64,000 nt of DNA from Shewanella decolorationis S12 (GCF_000485795.1 NZ_AXZL01000076.1:707895-771894), one strand, 5' to 3'; numbered from the stretch's first letter, positions 1 through 9,442 are shown. A program made the numbers and translations. The notes: generated by a model not told the origin, from the letters alone.

Positions 1-90
1 GCAGGAAGAAACCCCGAGTCGCATCAAATAATTGCCGTACGAAGGCTGTCAAAGTCTATGATTAGTTAATTGAAAAACATAGAAATGCGT

Positions 91-120
91 AAAAACAAAG
101 GTCCCACGAGTGAGACCTTT
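91..120 (-). terminator. Rho-independent terminator of phoH
   Basis: An inverted repeat with 7-bp arms (AAAGGTC / GACCTTT) lies about 20 bp past the stop codon of phoH. Read on the minus strand it is followed by a T-rich tract, so it should end the phoH transcript. Confidence 0.75.
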
Positions 121-140
121 CGTAACAATAAAGTAAATAG

Positions 141-1535
141 TTAGAGATGTTCTTCGGCGTATTCGGCCAAGCGTGAACGCACCACCCCATTCAAGTACAG
201 GTTAGCGCTGCCTTCAAAGTCTTTAAAACGTTCCACTATGTAGGTTAACCCCGAGGTCACTGCGGTGAGATAATTCGAATCGATCTGCGCTAAGTTACCG
301 CAACAAATCAATTTTGTGCCTTCACCCATCCGAGTGATCATGGTTTTGATCTGCGATGCCGTCAGGTTTTGACATTCATCCAAGAGCACGATGGAGTTTT
401 GGATCGAGCGGCCGCGCATAAAGTTGATCGACTTAAATTGGATATTCGCCTTCTCCATGATGTAGTTCAAACTGCCGGTGGGATTCACATCATTCTTATG
501 CAGCACTTCTAAGGTATCAGTAATCGCCGCGAGCCATGGCATCATCTTCTCTTCTTCGGTGCCAGGTAAAAAACCTATCGATTCAGCAATTTCCGGCGTA
601 TTACGAGTCACAATCACCTTATCGTAGCGATTGCGCTCCACCACCAGCTCAAGTGCCGCCGCCATTGCCAGTAAGGTTTTACCGCAACCCGCTGGCCCAG
701 TTAAGATCACCAGATCAATATCGGGATCGAGCAGCGCCTGCAACGCCATACCTTGGTAAACATTCTTGGGTTTTACGCCCCAAGCCTCGAGGTTTTTTAA
801 GCGTTCGCGGCCCAGATCTAAAATATGCAGATGGGTATCGCTACGCTCAGTGACGCGGCCACAAAAATCAGATTCGGTATCAATCAGATACTGGTTAATG
901 TAGAAGGGTTCGTTGTCTAAATCTTTCAGTGGGACTTCGTGAATCGTATGTCGACCGTGGCGCTCGGTGGATACCTTGTTTAAGTGCTCCCAGAAATTTC
1001 CTTCGAATTGATAAAAGCCCTTGCTGAGGAAACGAATATCATCGATCAGCTGGTCGGTCCGATAATCCTCAACCAATAGAATACCCGCGCCCTTGGCCTT
1101 AAGACGCATATTGATATCTTTAGTGACTAACACCACAGTACGTGGATGGTGGAGGTTTTGCAGGTGCAAAGCGGTGTTGATAATGCGGTTATCGTTGCCA
1201 TCCCCCGGCAGGGCGCCTAGGGTAAAATCGACAAGATGGTCAGGGAAAATAGACAGCGCCCCTATCGCATCGGCATGCCCTTCTCGACTCGGTAAAGGGA
1301 CACCATTAATGATTTGTTCCGGTGTTGTATCACCGCCTAGGGTATCTTCCAGCGCCCGTATGGCGACCCTAGCATCCCGACTCACATCACTCTTTCGATC
1401 TTTAATCTGGTCTAGCTCTTCTAGCACTGTCATCGGAATGACCACATCGTGCTCTTTAAACGAATAGATCGCCAAAGGTTCATGTAGTAACACATTGGTA
1501 TCCAGTACAAACAACTTTCTGTCGTCTTGTTCCAT
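141..1535 (-). CDS. phoH: PhoH family protein with N-terminal PIN domain
   Basis: This 464-residue protein combines an N-terminal PIN ribonuclease-like domain (about residues 7-150) with a C-terminal PhoH ATPase domain (about 250-460). The PIN acidic residues are visible (D12 in VLDTNVLL, E39/E40, D114 and D140). The ATPase has a Walker A motif GPAGCGKT at 280-287 and a Walker B-type segment VLLDECQN. The family (PhoH2 type) is linked to RNA unwinding and cleavage; the cellular target here is unknown. The ATG is preceded by GGAGG. The gene stands alone, divergent from rapA, and has its own terminator. The domain call is firm, the role inferred. Confidence 0.93.
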   Translation of the reverse strand: MEQDDRKLFVLDTNVLLHEPLAIYSFKEHDVVIPMTVLEELDQIKDRKSDVSRDARVAIRALEDTLGGDTTPEQIINGVPLPSREGHADAIGALSIFPDHLVDFTLGALPGDGNDNRIINTALHLQNLHHPRTVVLVTKDINMRLKAKGAGILLVEDYRTDQLIDDIRFLSKGFYQFEGNFWEHLNKVSTERHGRHTIHEVPLKDLDNEPFYINQYLIDTESDFCGRVTERSDTHLHILDLGRERLKNLEAWGVKPKNVYQGMALQALLDPDIDLVILTGPAGCGKTLLAMAAALELVVERNRYDKVIVTRNTPEIAESIGFLPGTEEEKMMPWLAAITDTLEVLHKNDVNPTGSLNYIMEKANIQFKSINFMRGRSIQNSIVLLDECQNLTASQIKTMITRMGEGTKLICCGNLAQIDSNYLTAVTSGLTYIVERFKDFEGSANLYLNGVVRSRLAEYAEEHL

Positions 1536-1937
1536 GGCGCCTCCAGAGTGCTCGATTGTTTTTATGCTACATCTCTTTCCCGGTGAGTGGATATGGCTCC
1601 TATGTCAGTTGGCGAAGTAAAGAATGATCTTAAAGTTCAAGCCTCTACTTAATAAAGACGGCTAGCGGCTTAAACTAATATTGGCACCATTCTCTCTGAA
1701 TGCCAACCGAACGAACCTGTGTTTAAGTCGGTGACTCGAGGGCAGTGTAGGTCCCTCGATATGACAGTAGCATGACAAATCATCGAACGACTATAGAGAA
1801 TTTTCTTCACTGTTCAATTTGTAATCTAGTGTGTGGGGAATTAGGCTCTAACGGGTGAGAGGGCGATTCAAATATCCCTAGTATTGATATAACATACGCG
1901 CCCTTTGTTAGAGTCCGCCCAGAGATGAGAATTTAAG
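1536..1937. other. Intergenic region between phoH and rapA
   Basis: About 400 bp separate the divergent phoH and rapA genes and must hold both promoters. The only clear structure is a small hairpin near 1735-1758 (CGAGGG / CCCTCG arms). I see no gene or repeat. Confidence 0.4.
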
Positions 1938-4844
1938 ATGCCGTTTGCCTTAGGACAACGTTGGATAAGTGATACCGAGTCAGAGCTTGGTTTAGGAACA
2001 GTCGTACAAGTTGAAGGCCGTATGGTCACAGTGTTATTCCCTGCGACTGGTGAGAACCGCATGTTCTCGCGCAACGAAGCCCCTCTGACCCGTGTCATAT
2101 ACAACCCTGGCGATACGGTTGAAAGCCATGAAGGCTGGAGCCTCGCGGTTGAAGAACTCACCGAAAAAGACGGCCTCGTCGTCTACCACGGTATCCACAG
2201 CGAAACGGGCGAAAAAGCCAGCCTGCGTGAGACTCTGTTAAACCACAATATTCGCTTTAACAAACCGCAGGATCGCCTGTTTGCCAGTCAGATTGACCGC
2301 CTCGACCGTTTCGGCATTCGTTATCAATGCCAGTTACTGCGTCATCAATTGGCTACCTCAGATTTACTCGGCTTACAAGGTCCACGCGTCGGTCTTATCC
2401 CCCACCAGATGTGGATTGCCCATGAAGTGGGTCGCCGTTATGCGCCGCGTGTATTGCTGGCCGACGAAGTGGGTTTAGGTAAAACCATCGAAGCGGGTCT
2501 GATTATCCATCAACAACTGCTCACTGGCCGCGCCGAACGGGTGTTGATTATTGTGCCGGATACCCTGCGTCATCAGTGGTTAGTGGAAATGCTACGCCGC
2601 TTTAACCTGCGCTTCTCAGTCTTTGATGAAGACCGTTGTGTCGAGGCCTTTGCCGACCATGACAATCCTTTCTACACCGAGCAGTTAGTGATTTGTTCCC
2701 TCGAATTACTGCGTAAAAAGAAACGTCTCGACCAAGCACTCGATGCCGACTGGGATTTGCTGGTCGTCGACGAAGCCCACCACTTGGAGTGGACCGAAGA
2801 AGCCCCGAGCCGTGCCTACCAAGTGGTTGAAGCATTAAGCGAAGTAGTGCCTGGCGTATTGTTGTTAACGGCAACGCCGGATCAACTTGGCCATGAGAGC
2901 CACTTTGCGCGCCTGCGCCTACTCGACCCGGATCGTTTCTACGACTACGATGCCTTCCTCGCCGAAGAAAACAGCTACAAAGATGTCGCCGTTGCCGCCG
3001 AAGCCTTAGCGGGCGACGCAAAATTATCCGATGCTGCCATCAACAGCCTCACCGAATTACTCAGCGAGAAAGACATAGCGCCGAGCATTCGGTTAATTCA
3101 AGCCGAAGATATCGATAGCGAACTGCAACAAGCGGCCCGCAGCGAATTGCTTCAAGAGTTGCTCGATCGCCACGGCACTGGCCGCGTGCTTTATCGCAAC
3201 AGTCGCGCCTCGGTAAAAGGCTTCCCGAAACGTATTTTCAACGCCTATCCCCATGCAATGCCTGAGCAGTATCTCACTGCTGCCCGTGTGAATGAGATGA
3301 TGGGTGGCCGTAAGACCTTAGAAGCGAAAGCAGCACAAGCCCTAAGTCCTGAAAAACTCTACCAAGAATTTGAAGATAACAGCGCCAGTTGGTGGAAATT
3401 CGATCCTCGCGTGGATTGGTTAATCGAGTTTTTAAAGTCGCACCGCAGCAAGAAAGTGCTGATCATCGCCAGTGGCGCCGATACCGCCCTGAGCTTAGAA
3501 GAAGCCCTGCGTACCCGTGAAGGCATTCAAGCCACAGTCTTCCACGAAGGCATGTCGATCATCGAGCGCGACAAAGCAGGAGCCTACTTCGCCCAAGAAG
3601 AAGGCGGCGCCCAAGCGTTGATCTGTTCTGAAATCGGTTCTGAAGGGCGTAACTTCCAGTTCGCCAGCCACTTAGTGCTGTTCGATCTGCCATTAAACCC
3701 AGATTTATTAGAACAACGTATCGGCCGTTTAGACCGTATTGGTCAAAAGAACGATATCCAAATTCACCTGCCCTATCTGCAAGATACGGCGCAGGAGCGT
3801 CTGCTCAACTGGTATCATCAAGGCCTGAATGCCTTCGAACTGACCTGTCCAAGTGGCCATGTGCTGTACAGTGAATTTGCCGAAGATCTGTTAAACGTTC
3901 TCGTCGGCGGTGATGAAGATGAGCTAACCAATCTGCTCAACCACACCCAAAGCCGTTACAAAGAACTGAAACACGCTATGGAGCAAGGCCGCGATAAGCT
4001 ACTGGAAATCAACTCCCACGGCGGCGATAAGGCCAAGGCGATTGTCGAGCGCTTAGCCCAAAGCGATCAGGACACTAAGCTGATTGGTTCGGTGATCCGC
4101 TTGTGGGACATTATCGGTGTCGATCAAGAAGATAAAGGTGAAAACTCTATCATTCTGCGCCCAAGCGAACATATGATGTTCCCAACCTATCCGGGCCTGC
4201 ATGAAGATGGTGTGACGGTCACCTTCGACCGTGATACCGCGCTGTCCCGTGACGATATCGCCCTGATCACCCAAGAGCACCCATTAGTGCAAACAGGCTT
4301 AGATCTGATCACAGGCTCTGACACAGGTACGACGAGCGTCGCGATTTTGAAAAACAAAGCCTTACCCGCAGGCACCCTGTTCTTAGAACTGATTTATATG
4401 GCGGATGCTTCGGCGCCTAAATCGAGCCAGTTATACCGTTATCTGCCACCAACGCCTATCCGCGTACTGCTGGATAAAAACGGTAACGATTTGTCCGCTA
4501 AGGTGGATTACACTAGCTTTGACAAACAGTTAAGCGCGGTTAACCGCCATATTGGCAGCAAGTTAGTCACAGCTTCACAACCGATTCTGCATCCGTTATT
4601 TGCTAAGGGTGAAGAATATGCCCAAGCCGCGGTGAACGAGTTAGTGGCACAGGCACGTGAGAAAATGACCAGCCAACTGACGAGCGAATTAGACCGTTTA
4701 GAATCCTTGAAAGCGGTTAACCCGAATATCCGTGAGGAAGAGTTAGAGTACCTGCGTAATCAAATGCAGGAACTGAGCACTTACCTCGATGCCAGCCAGC
4801 TACAGCTCGATGCGATCCGTATGGTATTGGTGAGCCATGTCTAA
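1938..4844 (+). CDS. rapA: RNA polymerase-associated ATPase RapA (HepA)
   Basis: RapA is a Swi2/Snf2-type ATPase that binds RNA polymerase and helps recycle it after transcription. The 968-residue length matches E. coli RapA (968). An N-terminal Tudor-like region (about 1-107) precedes the Snf2 core, with Walker A DEVGLGKT at 176-183 and a DEAH box at 278-281. The helicase C-terminal lobe contains the motif LEQRIGRLDRIGQ. A long C-terminal RapA-specific domain follows. The start codon opens a protein that aligns from its first residues with the family. The gene is monocistronic and followed by a terminator. I am very confident of the identity. Confidence 0.98.
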   Translation: MPFALGQRWISDTESELGLGTVVQVEGRMVTVLFPATGENRMFSRNEAPLTRVIYNPGDTVESHEGWSLAVEELTEKDGLVVYHGIHSETGEKASLRETLLNHNIRFNKPQDRLFASQIDRLDRFGIRYQCQLLRHQLATSDLLGLQGPRVGLIPHQMWIAHEVGRRYAPRVLLADEVGLGKTIEAGLIIHQQLLTGRAERVLIIVPDTLRHQWLVEMLRRFNLRFSVFDEDRCVEAFADHDNPFYTEQLVICSLELLRKKKRLDQALDADWDLLVVDEAHHLEWTEEAPSRAYQVVEALSEVVPGVLLLTATPDQLGHESHFARLRLLDPDRFYDYDAFLAEENSYKDVAVAAEALAGDAKLSDAAINSLTELLSEKDIAPSIRLIQAEDIDSELQQAARSELLQELLDRHGTGRVLYRNSRASVKGFPKRIFNAYPHAMPEQYLTAARVNEMMGGRKTLEAKAAQALSPEKLYQEFEDNSASWWKFDPRVDWLIEFLKSHRSKKVLIIASGADTALSLEEALRTREGIQATVFHEGMSIIERDKAGAYFAQEEGGAQALICSEIGSEGRNFQFASHLVLFDLPLNPDLLEQRIGRLDRIGQKNDIQIHLPYLQDTAQERLLNWYHQGLNAFELTCPSGHVLYSEFAEDLLNVLVGGDEDELTNLLNHTQSRYKELKHAMEQGRDKLLEINSHGGDKAKAIVERLAQSDQDTKLIGSVIRLWDIIGVDQEDKGENSIILRPSEHMMFPTYPGLHEDGVTVTFDRDTALSRDDIALITQEHPLVQTGLDLITGSDTGTTSVAILKNKALPAGTLFLELIYMADASAPKSSQLYRYLPPTPIRVLLDKNGNDLSAKVDYTSFDKQLSAVNRHIGSKLVTASQPILHPLFAKGEEYAQAAVNELVAQAREKMTSQLTSELDRLESLKAVNPNIREEELEYLRNQMQELSTYLDASQLQLDAIRMVLVSHV

Positions 4845-4896
4845 TCCGCAATGACGGTAAGCCAGAGCCGCCTCATGCTCACTTAAGCGAATATGT

Positions 4897-4930
4897 AAAC
4901 GCCCAGCCAATTGCAGGGCGTTTTTATTTT
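4897..4930 (+). terminator. Rho-independent terminator of rapA
   Basis: A GC-rich hairpin (AAACGCCC / GGGCGTTT arms) followed by a T-rich run lies about 50 bp after the rapA stop codon. Confidence 0.85.
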
Positions 4931-5091
4931 TTATTTCCGACTTTACAATAAGTATGGCTATGGACTGGGTCAAGGCACTGCCATGCCCGGTCGCCGTCAC
5001 GACCTCAAGCAAAAATTGCTTCTGCTACGCCGCTTCAGGTTATACTCTAGCTAATTGAATTTATGAGACTACACAGGTGGTTATCAATTCT

Positions 5092-6009
5092 ATGGCGCGT
5101 ATTATTCCCTCGGTATTGGGCCTAGCCTTAGCTCTCGCCTGTGCGAGCTTACTCGCCGCCGATCCCAGTAGCCAAACTCCCGAGCCTAGCGCCGAAGCTG
5201 CTCAGTCTAAATCTAACGCTCCCGCTAAAAGAGCGAGCAGCTATTTACCCGCGAGCGAGATCAAGCAAATCACCATAGATGACCAACCACTTGAACTCTT
5301 AGTCCGCTCGTGGGAAGGCCGAAAAAAACTCGGTGCAGCCATTATTTTACCCGCCACTAATGGCACCGCCGATGCGCCCGGATTAATGGCCTTTGTCCGA
5401 CGTAATATCAATGCTGCTGGTTGGGCGAGCTTAAGCCTCACACCGCCAACAGAACCACCAAGTCCCAATTTTGCCACTCCAGCAACCGAAGTGACCTCTG
5501 CGGGGGCAGCACAGCTCAGTAGTCCGTCGAATAAACCGAGTCAAAAGGTAAAGCCAGAAGAAAGCAATAAGCACCTGCTTGAACAAGAAGACTTTTTAGT
5601 CAAAAGCATGTCACAGCTCGACAGCATTGGCACCGACTTCCCCGGTAAACGAGTGTTGATCACTGCAGATCAAAGTGCGGGATTGTTGATAAGCCTATTA
5701 AGCCAAAACAAAATTGCCGATCCAGATGTATTGATTGTCATCAATCCCTACAGCGAAGATGAGACACGTAATCAAGCCATCGCCGAAAAGCTGGCCAAGC
5801 TCACTATGCCGATACTCGATATTCAATCACCCGATGGCCATCCTGCATCGATAGAAACAGCTGCACAACGCAAAACTCTCGCGGTGACCTTAGAAGCGCC
5901 GAATTATCGGCAAACGACATTGGCGTTAAATCTGGATAACGAGAGTGCATGGCAGAATTGTTTAACGGCCATTAGAGGATTCGCCGCCCGCATGAGCGGC
6001 GCCTATTAA
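5092..6009 (+). CDS. DUF3530 family exported protein
   Basis: This roughly 305-residue protein begins with a clear signal peptide (MARIIPSVLGLALALACASLLA, cut after ALLA-type residues), so it is predicted periplasmic. The rest resembles DUF3530 proteins, which have an alpha/beta-hydrolase-like fold. A Pro/Ser/Ala-rich low-complexity linker follows the signal peptide and a second one sits near residue 130. An in-frame GTG five codons upstream (5077) is possible, but the ATG at 5092 puts the signal peptide at the N-terminus. No function is known, and a serine nucleophile motif is not obvious. Confidence 0.75.
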   Translation: MARIIPSVLGLALALACASLLAADPSSQTPEPSAEAAQSKSNAPAKRASSYLPASEIKQITIDDQPLELLVRSWEGRKKLGAAIILPATNGTADAPGLMAFVRRNINAAGWASLSLTPPTEPPSPNFATPATEVTSAGAAQLSSPSNKPSQKVKPEESNKHLLEQEDFLVKSMSQLDSIGTDFPGKRVLITADQSAGLLISLLSQNKIADPDVLIVINPYSEDETRNQAIAEKLAKLTMPILDIQSPDGHPASIETAAQRKTLAVTLEAPNYRQTTLALNLDNESAWQNCLTAIRGFAARMSGAY

Positions 6010-6074
6010 GGTGTGAGCCTTATAAACCTAAGCTATCCATTGCCACGGCTTTCTAACCAACTAACTTACACCCG

Positions 6075-6881
6075 CTACCAACCCGATTGGCGATCTTGAT
6101 AGGCTTTATTGGGATCCTTTAGCTGACGAGTCGCCGCAATCGCACGATTTTTTCCGAGTAACAGTCTGACTTGGCTCCACGACTCACGGCATAACAGTGC
6201 ACGAATCGACGCAGTCCAACTTCGGTTGATGCTCAACTTAATCGCCGCGGCGGCATCGGGGGAGGTATTGAGAAGCTCTTGGGCCAATTGCTGCGCGCTT
6301 AACATTGGGTTATCACTTAACTGAGTCACTAATCCCAAGTTTTTAGCTTCTTCACCCGATAAGACTTTGGCCGTAAGGCTGAGTAACATCGCCTGATCCT
6401 TAGGCATAATTTGCCTGAGCGTCACTAAGCCAGCCATATCCGGCACTAGCCCCCATTTGGCTTCCATAATAGATAACTTACTGTCAGGACTCGCAATTCT
6501 AAAATCAGCACCTAATGCGATTTGCATGCCACCGCCATAACAGCAACCTTCCAACACCGCGATTACGGGCACGGGTAAACGTTGCCAGCCAAGGGAAACT
6601 CTCTGTGCCAAGTTGGCATTACCTGGCAACCATTTAAACAACAACTTAAATGCTTGCATCGGTGCTGACATCACACTCTTTACGTCCAGCCCCGAACTAA
6701 AATGGCCGCCAGCGCCCGATAAAATCACCAGTCGAACGCGTGTGTCTGTTTTAATGCTTTTAATCGCTTTGTCCAGTTCGCTAAACATCAAATAATTAAT
6801 TGCATTATATTTTTCTGGGCGATTGAGCCTGACATATGCAATGCCATTCTCAACCGATACTTGTACACAAGGCTCCGTCAT
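6075..6881 (-). CDS. Crotonase/enoyl-CoA hydratase-isomerase family protein
   Basis: This is a 268-residue member of the crotonase superfamily, which acts on acyl-CoA thioesters through an oxyanion hole. Visible signatures are the CoA-binding NRPEKYNAI segment (20-28), the oxyanion-hole GHFSSGLD region (59-66) and YGGGMQIALGAD (115-126). The usual first hydratase glutamate is a glutamine (Q120). E140 and D148 are spaced as in dienoyl-CoA isomerases, so isomerisation may be more likely than hydration. AGGA precedes the ATG. A FadR-like box lies 15 bp upstream, suggesting fatty-acid control. Substrate and exact reaction are not determinable by eye. Confidence 0.88.
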   Translation of the reverse strand: MTEPCVQVSVENGIAYVRLNRPEKYNAINYLMFSELDKAIKSIKTDTRVRLVILSGAGGHFSSGLDVKSVMSAPMQAFKLLFKWLPGNANLAQRVSLGWQRLPVPVIAVLEGCCYGGGMQIALGADFRIASPDSKLSIMEAKWGLVPDMAGLVTLRQIMPKDQAMLLSLTAKVLSGEEAKNLGLVTQLSDNPMLSAQQLAQELLNTSPDAAAAIKLSINRSWTASIRALLCRESWSQVRLLLGKNRAIAATRQLKDPNKAYQDRQSGW

Positions 6882-6895
6882 GAAATATCCTGTTA

Positions 6896-6908
6896 CTGGT
6901 CAGTCCAG
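6896..6908. promoter_or_regulatory. Candidate FadR operator upstream of the crotonase gene
   Basis: The 13-mer CTGGTCAGTCCAG matches the E. coli FadR core CTGGTCnGACCAG at all but one position. It sits 15 bp before the start codon of an acyl-CoA enzyme gene, a sensible place for repression by FadR. This is a by-eye match. Confidence 0.5.
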
Positions 6909-6962
6909 AATAAATGTTAACACAATTGGCATGATCAACCAAAGGATGTAACATAAGGCTAA

Positions 6963-6982
6963 ATTTTGACTTAAGTCAAAAT
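6963..6982. promoter_or_regulatory. Perfect 20-bp palindrome, candidate operator
   Basis: ATTTTGACTTAAGTCAAAAT is its own reverse complement. The core TTGAC-N4-GTCAA resembles Crp/Fnr-superfamily sites of the FNR/DNR/NnrR type, with a C/G where FNR prefers T/A. It lies between the crotonase gene and the small gene candidate at 7007. The bound regulator is unknown. Confidence 0.45.
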
Positions 6983-7006
6983 ATTGTCAGCCGTCATTAA
7001 GTATTA

Positions 7007-7294
7007 GTGACTGATTATGTTAGGCTGGAGTCTAATCCTAATAATTTCATGATTATGAAGCTGTTAGATTTAGATACGCGTCAGATTAATTCCTGCATTC
7101 CTTTAGGAAATTGCATTACTGGCAACTCAGCTTATCTAAGGTATCTGTATCAATCTTTGCACGTGAGAGATACCTTGGGCCTCATTCGATGGATTAAGCA
7201 TATTAGTATTCGCAAAGTAGGCGTATTTTTTGTGAATAATGAAGAATGGAATTTTACTTATCTATCCCAAATTTTAACCGCCATTTGCTCTTAG
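7007..7294 (+). CDS. Small hypothetical protein, uncertain
   Basis: A 95-codon open frame starts with GTG at 7007 and has internal ATGs at 7049 and 7055. The product would be soluble and AT-rich in codon use, with two cysteines near the middle. No family is recognised. None of the candidate starts has a clear ribosome binding site, and codon use differs from neighbouring genes, so this may not be coding. It lies between the crotonase promoter region and the CheC-type response regulator. Confidence 0.3.
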   Translation: MTDYVRLESNPNNFMIMKLLDLDTRQINSCIPLGNCITGNSAYLRYLYQSLHVRDTLGLIRWIKHISIRKVGVFFVNNEEWNFTYLSQILTAICS

Positions 7295-7449
7295 AATTTA
7301 TGGAAAGATGAATAAAATTACTCATTAAAATCTATATGTTACCTATAGATGATATAAATAAAACTTGCCCGAAGGACGTAATTCGTCACTCAAACATTCA
7401 GAATTAGTGTTATCTTCAATAAATGGGCAAATAAGGATCTGTAGTCAGT

Positions 7450-8445
7450 ATGACAATATCTGTACTCATCTGTGACGATTCCGCCATGGCGCGCAAACAA
7501 ATGGCACGCACCCTACCTAAAGAGTGGGATGTGGAGATTACCTATGCCACTAATGGTGCCGAAGGCTTAGATGCCATTCGCGCTGGTAAAGGCGAAGTGG
7601 TATTCCTCGATCTCAATATGCCGGTAATGGATGGTTATGAAGTACTGCAAACCGTCCAGCAAAACGATCTCCCCGCGCTGATTATTGTGGTTTCTGGGGA
7701 TATACAGATCAAAGCCCATGAAAGGGTTAAAGCTTTAGGCGCATTGGATTTTATTCAAAAGCCCGTCAGTGCCGATGCCATCAGCAATATTCTGCAGGAA
7801 TATGGCATTCTCACCCTAACACAAAAAGATCAGGCGGAAGACACGCCGATGATCAAAGTCGATATGCGTGACGCCTGCCAAGAGATCGCCAACGTCGCCA
7901 TGGGGCGCGCCGCCGATCTGTTAGCCAAATTGCTCGATGTTTTTGTGCTATTACCAATCCCGAATGTGAATGTGCTTGAGGTCAGCGAACTGACGATGGC
8001 ACTCAAGGCCACAGAGGAAAGCTCCACGGTCTCAGCCCTCTGCCAAGGATTTATTGGAGCCGGTGTGGCGGGTGAAGCCTTATTGCTATTCCATGATTCA
8101 AGCTTCCAAGATATGGCTAAACTCATGGGCGTCGCCAACCCTGAGGATAAAAATACCGAAATTGAAGTGTTGATCGATACTGGTAACGTACTTATTGGTG
8201 CCTTCCTTAATGGTATCTCGGAGCAATTGGATATGAAGTTCAGCCAAGCGCATCCTGTGGTGTTAGGCCGCCATTGCACAGTGAACGACCTTATCCATGA
8301 TAATTCTGAAAAATGGCACAGAACATTAGCTATGGAAATTAACTATCGTATTGAAAATCATAATATTCAGTGCGACTTACTGTTGTTATTTACTGAAGAT
8401 TCAATACCGACACTGAGCTACAAACTCGGTTATTTACTCGATTAA
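7450..8445 (+). CDS. Response regulator fused to a CheC-type phosphatase domain
   Basis: The 331-residue protein has an N-terminal receiver domain (1-120) with acidic pocket D9/D10 and phospho-acceptor D54 in FLDLNMPVMDG. A C-terminal CheC/CheX-like domain follows (about 135-330). It carries the CheC phosphatase signature D-x3-E-x2-N (DACQEIAN) and a second, altered copy (DTGN, Asp for Glu). CheC proteins dephosphorylate CheY, so the protein may control a phosphorylated partner or its own receiver. AAGGA precedes the ATG. A diguanylate cyclase gene follows after 18 bp, so the pair is probably one operon. Confidence 0.88.
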   Translation: MTISVLICDDSAMARKQMARTLPKEWDVEITYATNGAEGLDAIRAGKGEVVFLDLNMPVMDGYEVLQTVQQNDLPALIIVVSGDIQIKAHERVKALGALDFIQKPVSADAISNILQEYGILTLTQKDQAEDTPMIKVDMRDACQEIANVAMGRAADLLAKLLDVFVLLPIPNVNVLEVSELTMALKATEESSTVSALCQGFIGAGVAGEALLLFHDSSFQDMAKLMGVANPEDKNTEIEVLIDTGNVLIGAFLNGISEQLDMKFSQAHPVVLGRHCTVNDLIHDNSEKWHRTLAMEINYRIENHNIQCDLLLLFTEDSIPTLSYKLGYLLD

Positions 8446-8463
8446 TCAGTTGGACTTTACCTT

Positions 8464-9438
8464 ATGTCAAACGATCAAAGCGCAATGAACGAACTCCATT
8501 GGCTTATCGATATGGTACAAACCATAGAAGTGGGTCTAGTGGTATTAGATCGCGATTACAATATCCAACTGTGGAACGGTTTTATGGAAAACCATAGTGG
8601 CGTATCGCCCAATTCCATAAAAGGTCAAAACTTATTTACTCGTTTCCCTGAATTGCCCGCGGCTTGGTTAAAGCAAAAGATGGAATCGGTTTTTATGCTT
8701 AAAAATCGAGCCTTTATCAGTTGGGAGCAAAGACCTTACGTCTTTCAGTTTAAAAACTATCGCCCGATTACTGGCCGTGCCGATTTTATGTACCAAAATG
8801 TGACCCTGTTACCTCTGGCATCATTAACGGGAAAAATCACCCATATCAGCGTGATTATTTATGATGTTACCGATATCGCGGTCAACAAACTGCAGCTCAA
8901 GGCCGCCAACGAACAGTTAGAACGCCTTAGTCAAACAGATGGTCTGACACAGCTCCATAACCGCCGCCATTGGCAACAATGTTTGGAACATGAGTTTGAT
9001 CTCTATGCCCGCTACTCAGGCATGGCAAGTTTGGTCATGATAGACATTGACCACTTTAAAAATATTAATGATACCTATGGCCATCTAGCCGGTGATAAGG
9101 TTATCCAACATATCGCCCATCTTCTGAGTCATTCATTGCGGGAAACCGACTGTGTCGGTCGCTATGGCGGCGAAGAGTTTGCCGTAGTCATGCCCAATAC
9201 CAGTGGCACCGATGCCCTCAACTTTACCGAGCGTTTGAGGGAAAAGATCGCTGAATCCACCGTAGTGTATGAGGGGCTGAAGATTAAAGTGACTGTCAGC
9301 CTTGGCGTATGTGAAATAGGCAAACATATTACGAGTAGTTCAAGTTGGATTTCCTGCTCAGACAAAGCGTTATACGAAGCCAAACAGAAGGGGCGTAACT
9401 GTAGCGTCCTGCACACCGCACAAACAACAGGTTACTAA
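8464..9438 (+). CDS. PAS-GGDEF diguanylate cyclase
   Basis: This 324-residue cytoplasmic protein has an N-terminal PAS-like sensor region (about 10-135) and a C-terminal GGDEF domain (about 155-320). The active-site sequence is GGEEF (in GRYGGEEFAVV), and the upstream DIDHFKNINDTYGHLAGD motif is intact, so it should make c-di-GMP from two GTP. No membrane segment is seen. The preceding gene encodes a CheC-type response regulator, a likely functional partner. A strong hairpin terminator follows. Which signal the PAS domain senses is unknown. Confidence 0.92.
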   Translation: MSNDQSAMNELHWLIDMVQTIEVGLVVLDRDYNIQLWNGFMENHSGVSPNSIKGQNLFTRFPELPAAWLKQKMESVFMLKNRAFISWEQRPYVFQFKNYRPITGRADFMYQNVTLLPLASLTGKITHISVIIYDVTDIAVNKLQLKAANEQLERLSQTDGLTQLHNRRHWQQCLEHEFDLYARYSGMASLVMIDIDHFKNINDTYGHLAGDKVIQHIAHLLSHSLRETDCVGRYGGEEFAVVMPNTSGTDALNFTERLREKIAESTVVYEGLKIKVTVSLGVCEIGKHITSSSSWISCSDKALYEAKQKGRNCSVLHTAQTTGY

Positions 9439-9442
9439 AACC

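Noticed and set aside
536..853. Open reading frames opposite phoH and similar long antisense frames throughout
   Set aside because: They are shadows of well-supported genes in other frames, with no ribosome binding sites or recognisable protein features.
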